29,941 bases of DNA, taken from contig PUMR01000059.1 in assembly GCA_003551455.1 (NCBI GenBank), positions 1 through 29,941 on the forward strand. The letters run 5' to 3'. This DNA comes from Mollicutes bacterium. GTDB taxonomy: Bacteria > Bacillota_I > Bacilli_A > Izemoplasmatales > Izemoplasmataceae. Shown piece after piece: positions 7,250 to 14,014 of the stretch. Under the pieces are notes generated by a model that ran no database searches, was not told the DNA's origin, and saw only the letters and a program-made list of their open reading frames with translations. The first letter of the stretch is position 1; each line of letters begins with the position of its first letter. Both the position numbers and the translations under genes were made by a program.

Positions 7250-7251
7250 CA

Positions 7252-8505
7252 TCAGAGGCTGTAGGTCCGCAGTTCATCAAGGGCTTCGCGAGCCCTCGTC
7301 ATCACGCGCAAGGCCTCCTTGTAACGGGCGTTCTGTTTGAGCATCCTTTCGAGATGAAGTGCGAAGTGGCCGATATACCGCGCATCACCACGGTCGATGG
7401 CGAGGGGCAGACAGATGTCCCGCAGATAGCCGATGAGATCCTTTTCCTCCGTGAGGGTGAGACTGTGGAAGAGGCTCTTCTCGAGCACAGCTTCTTCACC
7501 GGCATGATGGAAGTGTTCTGCCGCCATCTTGTGGAAACGGGAGTCATCGGTCGCTTTCCGACACAGGTTCGTGAGGCAGCGATAGAACCAGATGTCTTTG
7601 TTCGAGGTGTCGAGCCTCTCTTTCAGGACCTGTACGGCATCGACCTCGCCATCGAGACAGTACAATCTCAATGCCTCATGGAAATTCTTCATGGCGGAGG
7701 GGATGGAGTCGCGGGGGATGCACATGAGCATCTTTCGGGCTGCCGCTTTGTTCTCGTGAGCGAGATGGCGGACCATGTGCATCTTCAGACTGAGGAGTCT
7801 TTCGGTGTGCGGGTATTTGGTGAAACCGTCGACCACTTCGCAATAACGGGGGAGGCTCGAGACGGTCCGACCGACGGCGAGTTCCACGAGAAAGGCATAA
7901 TAGTTCTTGATGATGTCGAGACGGGGTTCCAGAGTGTCTATATCTTTCATGACTTGCAAAAGCCGGAGTGCTTCCCGGTATTGACCGAGATGGTAGTTAT
8001 GAACCACAGCGGCCGTGAGCACCGCCATGGCGGACAAGACGTTGATGTTCCCCACAAGGGGCAGAAGGTTGTCTATCAGCAAGCGCGACCGCTGGAAATC
8101 TTGGTTGAGCCGACTTTCGAACAGTGCGACGATATCCCGCAACATCCCGCATTCGATGCCGCCGAGCTTCTTGCTGAGTTGGCCGAGATGGGCGGCATCC
8201 TCGTCGTAATAGGCTTTGATGGCTTTTTTGAGGACGTTCTCGTCCTCGGTGAGTATCGAATAGGCGTGCAGGTCGACACCGACACGGTCGGACATGTCCC
8301 GGAGTATGGCTTGACTCGGTTCCGTCCGGTTGTTCTCGATCTTGGAGTAGTAGCTGACACTGCAGACACCTTCTGAAGCCTTTTCCTGCGTGAGGTCAAG
8401 TTCGAGGCGTTTCTTTTTCAGGATATCGCCGATGTGGCCGGAGAAGTCTTGCAATTTGCGTTGGTACTGTCTCTCGAGTTGTTCTTTCAAGCGCAGGTGG
8501 TTCAT
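7252..8505 (-). CDS. XRE-family transcriptional regulator with long helical (TPR-like) C-terminal domain
   Basis: Residues about 25-80 form an HTH_3/XRE DNA-binding domain (IGDILKKKRLELDLTQEKAS ... SYYSKIENNRTEPS). The remaining 340 residues are alpha-helical with repeat-like spacing and resemble the TPR-type sensor domains of Rgg/PlcR/RRNPP regulators, which usually bind short peptides. No individual TPR is strong enough for me to call. There is no membrane segment. Start ATG 8505 follows AAGGAGAG. The neighbouring MATE exporter downstream suggests a target or partner. I see no convincing small pheromone gene nearby, so the ligand is unknown. The DNA-binding part is sure; the RRNPP assignment is probable only. 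Confidence 0.85.
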   Translation of the reverse strand: MNHLRLKEQLERQYQRKLQDFSGHIGDILKKKRLELDLTQEKASEGVCSVSYYSKIENNRTEPSQAILRDMSDRVGVDLHAYSILTEDENVLKKAIKAYYDEDAAHLGQLSKKLGGIECGMLRDIVALFESRLNQDFQRSRLLIDNLLPLVGNINVLSAMAVLTAAVVHNYHLGQYREALRLLQVMKDIDTLEPRLDIIKNYYAFLVELAVGRTVSSLPRYCEVVDGFTKYPHTERLLSLKMHMVRHLAHENKAAARKMLMCIPRDSIPSAMKNFHEALRLYCLDGEVDAVQVLKERLDTSNKDIWFYRCLTNLCRKATDDSRFHKMAAEHFHHAGEEAVLEKSLFHSLTLTEEKDLIGYLRDICLPLAIDRGDARYIGHFALHLERMLKQNARYKEALRVMTRAREALDELRTYSL

Positions 8506-8535
8506 GTTGCCGTTCTCTCCTTAGTGACTTGTAAT

Positions 8536-8548
8536 CGTGTTGTCCGTG
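8536..8548. promoter_or_regulatory. Candidate operator near the regulator's transcription start
   Basis: CGTGTTGTCCGTG shares GTT(G)TCCGTG with the palindrome in the MATE promoter. It spans the expected start site given by the -10 at 8558-8553, which would suit autoregulation. The evidence is only this short match. Confidence 0.25.
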
Positions 8549-8552
8549 AAAC

Positions 8553-8558
8553 ATTCTA
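8553..8558 (-). promoter_or_regulatory. Possible -10 box of the XRE regulator gene
   Basis: Minus-strand TAGAAT lies 48 nt before the start codon. No good -35 is seen at 16-18 bp, so this call rests on the hexamer and its position. Confidence 0.35.
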
Positions 8559-8636
8559 CACCGAAACCCCTGTATGAGGGCTTGTGAAAAATGTCCGGGA
8601 ATCCCACCCGGGCGATGGAAACAAGTAAAGGGAGCG

Positions 8637-8645
8637 TGTTATACT
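8637..8645 (+). promoter_or_regulatory. Extended -10 promoter of the small membrane protein gene
   Basis: TGT followed by TATACT (8640-8645) is an extended -10; the -35 region (GGAAAC around 8617) is poor. The expected start near 8652 gives a leader of about 20 nt. Confidence 0.55.
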
Positions 8646-8671
8646 GGAGTTGTCCGAAAGGGGCGATGACC

Positions 8672-8923
8672 ATGCCGGAAAAGGATTCGCGCGACCGTAA
8701 GCGGAAGACGCCAAAACACGACTTGAACAACCTGAACTTCTACATTCCCTTTGTCGGCCTCTTCCTGTATTTCGTCTGGCGGCAGAGTCATCACGACCAT
8801 CCGGACCAGGCGGATATCGGTTGGGGAAAGGTGATTCTCATGAGTGTCGTCATCCCGCTCGCCGTCACACTCGCCTTCCTCTTCCTCGCTGTCGCCGCGG
8901 CCTCCGCGGTGGGTGGGACATGA
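8672..8923 (+). CDS. Small two-helix membrane protein, function unknown
   Basis: The 83-residue product has a strongly basic N-terminus (residues 1-17, rich in Lys, Arg and Asp). A first hydrophobic helix covers about 23-37 (NFYIPFVGLFLYFVW), followed by a polar His/Asp turn RQSHHDHPDQAD. A second helix covers about 54-80 and ends in a small-residue stretch AAAASAV-like. The pattern IP-VGLxLYFVW followed by a polar loop and a second helix recalls the C-terminal part of small zinc-ribbon membrane proteins common in Bacillota, but no zinc ribbon is present. ATG 8672 is chosen because AAAGGGGC lies 7-8 bases upstream; ATG 8666 is too close. It is a single-gene unit with its own promoter and terminator, divergent from the XRE gene and convergent with nth. 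Confidence 0.75.
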   Translation: MPEKDSRDRKRKTPKHDLNNLNFYIPFVGLFLYFVWRQSHHDHPDQADIGWGKVILMSVVIPLAVTLAFLFLAVAAASAVGGT

Positions 8924-8924
8924 T

Positions 8925-8966
8925 AAAAACGCCGTTTTCGGCCTCGGGCCGGAAACGGCGTTTTTT
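8925..8966. terminator. Bidirectional terminator between the small membrane protein gene and nth
   Basis: A long hairpin: AAAAACGCCGTTTTCGGCC (8925-8943) pairs with GGCCGGAAACGGCGTTTTT (8947-8965), with a single G-T mispair and a TCG loop. T-runs lie on both strands. The minus-strand nth stop codon (8968-8966) abuts the hairpin base. Confidence 0.92.
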
Positions 8967-9595
8967 CAAGGCCGAATGTCAGGGTAACGACAGAACTCCT
9001 TCAGGATGCAGGCATCACATCTGGGGCTTCTCGCCTTGCAGCGATAACGTCCGAAGCGGATCATCCTGTGGTGCATGGGCGACCAGCAGTCTTTCGGCAA
9101 AGCCGCCATGAGTTTCTTTTCGACTGTGGTCGTCGAATCTTCCCACTCGGCGATTCGGAGCCGTTTCGCCACCCGGGCGACATGTGTGTCCACGGCGATC
9201 CGCGGTTGGCCGAACCAGACACTCAAAATGACGTTCGCCGTCTTCCTGCCCACACCGGGAAGGCTTTCCAGGGCTTCTTGATCGGCGGGGACGGCTCCTC
9301 CGAAACGCGTGGAGAGCATCCGCGCCGTCTCCTTGATATGTCTGGCTTTGTTGCGGTAGAGGCCGATGGAACGGATCCGTCTTTCAATCTCGGCGAGCGG
9401 GGCGTCGTGAAAAGCCTCGAGGGTCGGGAAGGCGCGAAAAAGACCGGGAGTGACCCGGTTCACGGACTCGTCGGTCGCTTGTGCGCTCAATATCACCGCC
9501 ACGAGCAGTTCGAAAGCGTCGTTGTGGACGAGCATGGTATCCGCTTCCGGATAGAGCCCTTCGAGGCGGGCGGTGATTTTTTCTATTCTTCCCAT
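8966..9595 (-). CDS. nth: Endonuclease III (DNA glycosylase/AP lyase)
   Basis: Nth removes oxidised pyrimidines and cuts the abasic site by beta-elimination in base excision repair. The 209-residue protein matches E. coli Nth in length (211). It has the helix-hairpin-helix LPGVGRKTANVI with catalytic Lys118 and the loop AVDTHVARV with Asp136. The C-terminal 4Fe-4S motif is complete: C186-x6-C193-x2-C196-x5-C202. The start ATG 9595 lies inside the last codons of dnaD (13-nt overlap), with only a distant AAGGA, so coupling to dnaD translation is likely. dnaD-nth is a known Bacillus gene pair. Last gene of the plsX-rnc-dnaD-nth operon, ending on a strong hairpin. Confidence 0.97.
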   Translation of the reverse strand: MGRIEKITARLEGLYPEADTMLVHNDAFELLVAVILSAQATDESVNRVTPGLFRAFPTLEAFHDAPLAEIERRIRSIGLYRNKARHIKETARMLSTRFGGAVPADQEALESLPGVGRKTANVILSVWFGQPRIAVDTHVARVAKRLRIAEWEDSTTTVEKKLMAALPKDCWSPMHHRMIRFGRYRCKARSPRCDACILKEFCRYPDIRP

Positions 9596-10209
9596 AGTTT
9601 GTGGAAGTCCTTCAAGGCCTCTTTGTTTTTGCGGGGCTTGTCGGCGGGAAGGTCCTTGACGGCGGAAAGCAGAATGCGGTCGATGGCTTTCACCGAAAGC
9701 CGGTTTTGCTCCAGGGCGGTGTTCGCGGCCTCGCGGACCATCTTCTCGGAATAGCCCTCTTCATGCACCCATCGTTTCACCAGCTCGAAATCGAGCGAAG
9801 AGAGGGGTTTCTCCAATACTTCTTCGAGATGGGAGACGATACGTCCCAAGACGTTCTCTTCTTCTTTCTCGAGTTCCTTTTTCAAATGGTTGGCGACTTT
9901 CGCGAGTATGTAGTCGACATTGAAGGTCTCCATCTCTTTGCCGTCATCGCGTTTGACGAGGGTTATGGTGAGATACCCCTTGTTCATGAGGCCGTTCAAC
10001 AGCTCTTCCGTCTGGGAAGCGGACAAGGAAAGCATTTTCGCGAACTTGCCCGGCTTGATGATGCGTTTCCTTTCCTCGAGGAGATTGTTGAGCTTGATGA
10101 GCGCGACGGCCTCCCTTTCTTCCAAGCCCAGTTTGTGGTAATAGCGGAGCACAAGGGCGGCATAATCCAATACGCCGTCATCGATGAGCCTCCGGAGAAA
10201 AGCCTTCAT
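9583..10209 (-). CDS. dnaD: DnaD replication-initiation protein
   Basis: DnaD helps load the replicative helicase at oriC and at stalled forks in Bacillota. The 208-residue protein has an N-terminal winged-helix (DDBH1) domain, about 1-110, and a C-terminal DDBH2 domain, about 125-190, recognised by LSSLDFELVKRWVHEEGYS and AIDRILLSA. In most DDBH2 domains that last motif is YxxxIxxxW; here both aromatic residues are Ala while the Ile stays. The basic tail (ADKPRKNKEALKDFHKLW) that binds DNA in relatives is present. The start ATG 10209 overlaps the rnc stop as ATGA; nth follows with overlap. Pairing with nth strongly supports DnaD over other DnaD/DnaB-like proteins. Confidence 0.9.
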   Translation of the reverse strand: MKAFLRRLIDDGVLDYAALVLRYYHKLGLEEREAVALIKLNNLLEERKRIIKPGKFAKMLSLSASQTEELLNGLMNKGYLTITLVKRDDGKEMETFNVDYILAKVANHLKKELEKEEENVLGRIVSHLEEVLEKPLSSLDFELVKRWVHEEGYSEKMVREAANTALEQNRLSVKAIDRILLSAVKDLPADKPRKNKEALKDFHKLWEE

Positions 10210-10898
10210 GCCCCCTCACCCCCGTCTTTCTGCTTGCCGGCGACCTTGTCCAGTGCGGCCGCGGCCGCGTTCTGTTCGGCCTGCTTTTTGCTCCGGCCTT
10301 TTCCTTCTCCCATGAGAATCTCGTCCATAAAGACCCGGATGGTGAATCTCTTGTTGTGGGATGGTCCTTCTTCGGAAACGATCCGATAATCCAGTTCGCG
10401 ACGATCCGATTGGACAAGTTCCTGCAGGTGGCTCTTGAAATCGATGAAACCGTCCCCTTCGTCCTTCTCGATGAGCGGGAACACGACCCGGGCAGCAATC
10501 TTTTGCACTCTGTCGAGCCCCCCGTCGAGATAGGCCGCACCCACGAGCGCCTCGAAAGCGTCGGCCAAGAGCGCACTCCTTTGGCGGCCACCGCTCTTGT
10601 CTTCCCCGTGCCCCAAACGGAGATGGACGCCCAGGTCACAGGCTTTGGCGTACTCGGCGAGGGCCGTTTCACAGACATAGCGGGCGCGCAACTTGGTGAG
10701 ATGGCCCTCGCGCAACTCGTTGTCGAGGCTGTAGAGATATTCGCTCACGACGACATCGAGCACGGCATCGCCCAGAAACTCGAGTCGTTCGTTCGAGGCG
10801 ACATCATGCTCGTTGGCGTAGGAGGAGTGGGTGAGCGCGGTCCGCAATAGATCCCGGTCGCGGAAATCGATATCAAAAAAGGCGAGGAGCCGTTCCAC
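10206..10898 (-). CDS. rnc: Ribonuclease III
   Basis: RNase III cleaves double-stranded RNA and processes rRNA precursors. The 230-residue protein carries the signature NERLEFLGDAVLD (36-48), with metal ligands Glu40, Asp44, Asp113 and Glu116 in the expected places (E41, D45, D114, E117 in E. coli). A double-stranded-RNA-binding domain fills about 152-220, ending SKKQAEQNAAAAALDKV. The start is a GTG at 10898, one base after the plsX stop, with GGGGGAG upstream; the out-of-frame ATG at 10903 is not used. Its stop overlaps the dnaD start (ATGA). In Bacillus rnc follows acpP and precedes smc-ftsY; here it follows plsX directly and precedes dnaD. Confidence 0.97.
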   Translation of the reverse strand: MERLLAFFDIDFRDRDLLRTALTHSSYANEHDVASNERLEFLGDAVLDVVVSEYLYSLDNELREGHLTKLRARYVCETALAEYAKACDLGVHLRLGHGEDKSGGRQRSALLADAFEALVGAAYLDGGLDRVQKIAARVVFPLIEKDEGDGFIDFKSHLQELVQSDRRELDYRIVSEEGPSHNKRFTIRVFMDEILMGEGKGRSKKQAEQNAAAAALDKVAGKQKDGGEGA

Positions 10899-10899
10899 G

Positions 10900-11895
10900 T
10901 CATTCTCCCCCGCTTTCGATGACTCTTCCGACCTTGGCCACCACGTCTTGGCGGACGATGTCGGCGGCTTGGCGGATGGCGTTGGCGAAACCTTCGCTGA
11001 GAGAGGACCCCTGGGCTTTGATCACAACGCCGCGAAGGCCATAGATCATCGCGCCGCCGATCTCGGCGGGGTCGAGACGCTTCTTGAAGCGCTTGAGATT
11101 CCGATACACCAAAAGCACACCGAGCTTGCCCAAAAGCCCACGCATCAACTCTTCGCGGAGAATTACCCCCATGCCCTTGGCTGTCCCTTCGATGGTCTTC
11201 ATCACGATGTTGGCCGTGAAACCGTCGCTGATCAGCACGTCACAAGGCGGATCGAGGACTTCTTTTGGTTCCACGTTGCCGTAGAACCGGATATGTTCGT
11301 CCTTGCGGAACAGCTCTTCCACTTCGTTGTCCAAAGGACGCCCTTTGCCCTCTTCGGTGCCGATGTTGATGAGCCCGACGGTGGGCTCCTTCTTCCCGAG
11401 GATCTCTTGGGCGTAGATGCTGGCGAAATAGGCCTGCTGGACCATGAACTCGGGACGGATTTCGATGTTTCCGCCGGCATCGAGGAGGATCATCTCCCCT
11501 TTCACCGTAGGGATGACGGGGGCGATCGCCGTCCGCTTCATACCCTTCATGCGACCCACGAGGATGTGGGCGCCGGCGATGAGCGCTTGTGTCGCTCCGC
11601 TCGAAACAATGGCGTCATTCTCTTCTTTGCGGACACTCGAAAGACTCATGGCCATCGAACTCTTCCGGTTGGAGCGGATGGCGCCGATGGGATCCTTCTC
11701 GCCCATTTCGATGACCCCTTCCGTCGGCACGATACGGATTCTCGTCGTATCGGTGAGGTGGCGTTTGATCGCCTCCTCGTCACCATAGAGGGTGATCTCG
11801 ATATCGGGAATCCTCTCGACGGCGAGCATGGCTCCCTTGACTTGTTCTTCCGGTGCGTAATCGCCACCCATGGCGTCAACGGCGATTTTGATCAT
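10900..11895 (-). CDS. plsX: Phosphate acyltransferase PlsX
   Basis: PlsX interconverts acyl-ACP and acyl-phosphate, the acyl donor for the membrane enzyme PlsY at the start of phospholipid synthesis. The 331-residue protein opens MIKIAVDAMGGDYAP, the family's most constant stretch. It continues with AIVSSGATQALIAGA, NIGTEEGKG, VLISDGFTANIVMKT and ALRGVVIKAQGSS-like residues near the end. I chose ATG 11895 with AGAGGTG seven bases before it; an upstream in-frame GTG at 11904 is less suitable. It heads the operon plsX-rnc-dnaD-nth, each gene touching the next. The fabD, fabG and acpP genes that lie between plsX and rnc in Bacillus are absent here, as is fapR upstream. Confidence 0.97.
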   Translation of the reverse strand: MIKIAVDAMGGDYAPEEQVKGAMLAVERIPDIEITLYGDEEAIKRHLTDTTRIRIVPTEGVIEMGEKDPIGAIRSNRKSSMAMSLSSVRKEENDAIVSSGATQALIAGAHILVGRMKGMKRTAIAPVIPTVKGEMILLDAGGNIEIRPEFMVQQAYFASIYAQEILGKKEPTVGLINIGTEEGKGRPLDNEVEELFRKDEHIRFYGNVEPKEVLDPPCDVLISDGFTANIVMKTIEGTAKGMGVILREELMRGLLGKLGVLLVYRNLKRFKKRLDPAEIGGAMIYGLRGVVIKAQGSSLSEGFANAIRQAADIVRQDVVAKVGRVIESGGE

Positions 11896-11924
11896 TCCGA
11901 ACACCTCTTTCTTCTATCATGACC

Positions 11925-11933
11925 ATTATAGCA
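11925..11933 (-). promoter_or_regulatory. Extended -10 promoter of plsX-rnc-dnaD-nth
   Basis: Minus-strand TGC (11933-11931) plus TATAAT (11930-11925). The -35 region falls inside the 3' end of recG and shows no good hexamer. The expected start near 11918 gives a leader of about 23 nt. No terminator is seen after recG, so read-through may add to expression. Confidence 0.65.
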
Positions 11934-11944
11934 TAACGACCCGT

Positions 11945-13951
11945 TCACAGGGAGTAGTCCGCGATCTCTTCTAGTTCTTTCTCGATGGCGGCGACATAGT
12001 CGGCATAGGAGCTTTCTCTGCCCCTGTCGACAAGGATGGTTTCAGCATCATCACGGGCGATCTTCATGATGTGCAAATCCTCTTCGACATCGGCGTGGAC
12101 GAAACGGAGCCGGCCACTTTGAAAAGTGCCCATGAAATCTCCGAATCCCCTTCTTTGCATGTCGTATTCGCTGATAGCGAACCCGTCGGCGCTCTTTTGC
12201 AGGAAAGCGAGCCGCTCTCGCACTTCTTCGTCACCTTCATACAAGAAGACGGCACGGCCCGGAAGGTCTCTTCTGCCGACCCTTCCGCGCAGTTGGTGGA
12301 GTTGGGCGAGACCGAGGCGCTCGGCATGGTGCACGACGATGAGCGTCGCTTTCGGCACGTCCATCCCGACCTCGACGATGGTCGTCGCGACGAGAATATC
12401 GAGCCTCCCCTCGTGAAAGTCTTCCATGACGCGTTCCTTCTCCTCGGGAGGGCGTCGGCCGTGCAAGAGGCCGACACGGGCTTCAGGATGGCTTCGGCGG
12501 AGGGATTTCTCGATGTCGACGATGCTCTTCTTGTTCTCCTTGCCACCGTCGATGGTGGGGGAGATGACATAGACCTGCTGGCCTTTACGGAGAGTCGCCT
12601 CGATGAACTCATGGACTCGCGCTGCGTCTTTCTCCGCAAGGATTGTCGTCGCCACCGGTTTCGTGCTGTTGGGCATTTCGTCGATGGTCGTGATGTCCAT
12701 GTCGCCAAAGAGGGTCATCGCCAGCGTACGGGGGATGGGCGTGGCACTGAGATAGAGGACATCGGGTTTCTCCCCTTTGCGGCTCAGGGCCCCCCGCTGC
12801 AAGACACCGAACCGGTGTTGCTCGTCGGTGATGACGAACCCGAGCTGATGATAGCGCGTACTACGGCTGAAAAGCACATGGGTGCCGATAACCAGATGGA
12901 TGCTTCCCTCCGCGAGGCCCCTCTCTATCGCTTCTCTTTCTTCTTTCGGCGTCGTGCTCGTCAAGAGGGCGAGGGCATGGGGAGTGGAGGCGAAAAGGGC
13001 TTGGGCCGTCTTGAAATGCTGGCGGGCGAGAATCTCCGTCGGCGCGAGGAAGGCGACCTGATGGTAGGCATCCAGTGCGGCGAAAGCGCTCATCATGGCG
13101 ACGACGGTCTTGCCGCTGCCGGTGTCCCCCTGCAACATCCTTCGCATGGCCGTGCGGGAGGCGAGGTCGGCGAGGATCTCTTCGAGGGCCTGTTTCTGTG
13201 ATGCGGTCAAAGAGAAGGGAAGTGTACTTTCAAAAGCGCCGAGTGTTTCTTTCGAGAAGGGCTTCGCCGAACCTTCCGCTTCCATGTGGCGCTGGCGCAA
13301 TAGGCGCACTTTGAGCTGATAGTCGAGGAACTCCTCGTATTTGAGACGACGGCGCACCTGATGGAGCGCGCGGGAGGAAGAGGGCGCATGCGCCCACTCG
13401 AGGAGCGTTTTCTTGTCGATGAGGCGGTAGCGTTTCCGCAAGGGCTCGGGCAGACGGTCGCAAAGCGAGTCGGAAAGGAGAATGAAGGCTTCGCGGGCGA
13501 GTTTGGCGAAGGTGGCGTCCCGCACCCCCTCAACGTTGTAGACGGGGAGGATCCCCTCGCGGAAATTGTCGCGCAAAAAGACCTTTTGCGCGGTGAAACC
13601 CATATTGTGGGCAGAAAGACGACCGTGAAGCACGATGGAAACGCCCTTGTAAAGCGTCTGTTTGAGATAATGCTGGTTGAACACGCTGACAGAGAGCGTT
13701 TCCCCTTCCACTTCGGCACGGAAAGTCAGTCTCGAAAGCTTCCTGCGGATGAAAAAAACCTTGGGCTCACTCGTGACTCTCCCCGGTAGGTGGACCGTTT
13801 CTCCCGCTTTCGCCTCTTCGAGGTCGGTCAATCTTCGTTGAACATAGCGTTCCGGAAGCCTACCAAGGAGGTCCGAAGGCGTGTGGATGCCTTGGCGGGC
13901 GAGCGTCTGCGCCCTTTTTTCACCGATGCCCTTGATGTCTTTGAGTTCCAT
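11945..13951 (-). CDS. recG: ATP-dependent DNA helicase RecG
   Basis: RecG is a double-stranded DNA translocase that remodels stalled forks and branch-migrates recombination intermediates. The 668-residue protein is of normal length. It has an N-terminal wedge/OB domain (LPGRVTSEP ... FNQHYLKQTLYKG), then superfamily-2 motifs: Walker A GDTGSGKT, the LAPTEILARQH block, DEQHRFGV, LYLSATPIPRT, VATTIVEVGMDVP and QLRGRVGR. The C-terminal FGDFMGTFQSG region is also typical. The usual DEQHRFGVEQR reads DEQHRFGVLQR here. ATG 13951 follows GGTGATAGT only nine bases downstream of the predicted RNA start. It lies between fakA and plsX, as in B. subtilis. Confidence 0.97.
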   Translation of the reverse strand: MELKDIKGIGEKRAQTLARQGIHTPSDLLGRLPERYVQRRLTDLEEAKAGETVHLPGRVTSEPKVFFIRRKLSRLTFRAEVEGETLSVSVFNQHYLKQTLYKGVSIVLHGRLSAHNMGFTAQKVFLRDNFREGILPVYNVEGVRDATFAKLAREAFILLSDSLCDRLPEPLRKRYRLIDKKTLLEWAHAPSSSRALHQVRRRLKYEEFLDYQLKVRLLRQRHMEAEGSAKPFSKETLGAFESTLPFSLTASQKQALEEILADLASRTAMRRMLQGDTGSGKTVVAMMSAFAALDAYHQVAFLAPTEILARQHFKTAQALFASTPHALALLTSTTPKEEREAIERGLAEGSIHLVIGTHVLFSRSTRYHQLGFVITDEQHRFGVLQRGALSRKGEKPDVLYLSATPIPRTLAMTLFGDMDITTIDEMPNSTKPVATTILAEKDAARVHEFIEATLRKGQQVYVISPTIDGGKENKKSIVDIEKSLRRSHPEARVGLLHGRRPPEEKERVMEDFHEGRLDILVATTIVEVGMDVPKATLIVVHHAERLGLAQLHQLRGRVGRRDLPGRAVFLYEGDEEVRERLAFLQKSADGFAISEYDMQRRGFGDFMGTFQSGRLRFVHADVEEDLHIMKIARDDAETILVDRGRESSYADYVAAIEKELEEIADYSL

Positions 13952-13966
13952 ACTATCACCAGATTC

Positions 13967-13975
13967 ATTATAGCA
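13967..13975 (-). promoter_or_regulatory. Extended -10 promoter of recG with a ~9-nt leader
   Basis: Minus-strand TGC (13975-13973) plus TATAAT (13972-13967), then six bases, then GGTGATAGT-ATG. The expected start falls on the first G of GGTGAT (about 13960), so the ribosome site would be the 5' end of the mRNA. Confidence 0.65.
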
Positions 13976-13980
13976 CGCCA

Positions 13981-14008
13981 AAAGAAAAGGCCGGGGATTT
14001 CCCCGGCC
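13981..14008 (-). terminator. Intrinsic terminator of fakA
   Basis: On the minus strand GGCCGGGG (14008-14001), loop AAAT and CCCCGGCC (13996-13989) form a perfect 8-bp GC stem, followed by TTTTCTTTT. It lies 6 nt past the fakA stop and just upstream of the recG promoter. Confidence 0.9.
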
Positions 14009-14014
14009 CGGATG

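Noticed and set aside
8541..8656. Three copies of TGTCCG (8541, 8592, 8651) in the regulator/membrane-protein intergenic region
   Set aside because: The flanks do not agree beyond six bases, spacing is irregular, and the hexamer is common in this GC-rich sequence. It is not counted as an operator array.
8521..8730. A small minus-strand frame that might encode a peptide pheromone for the XRE regulator
   Set aside because: It would start with TTG, lacks a ribosome site and is antisense to the small membrane protein gene. It has no signal peptide followed by a cleavable tail.
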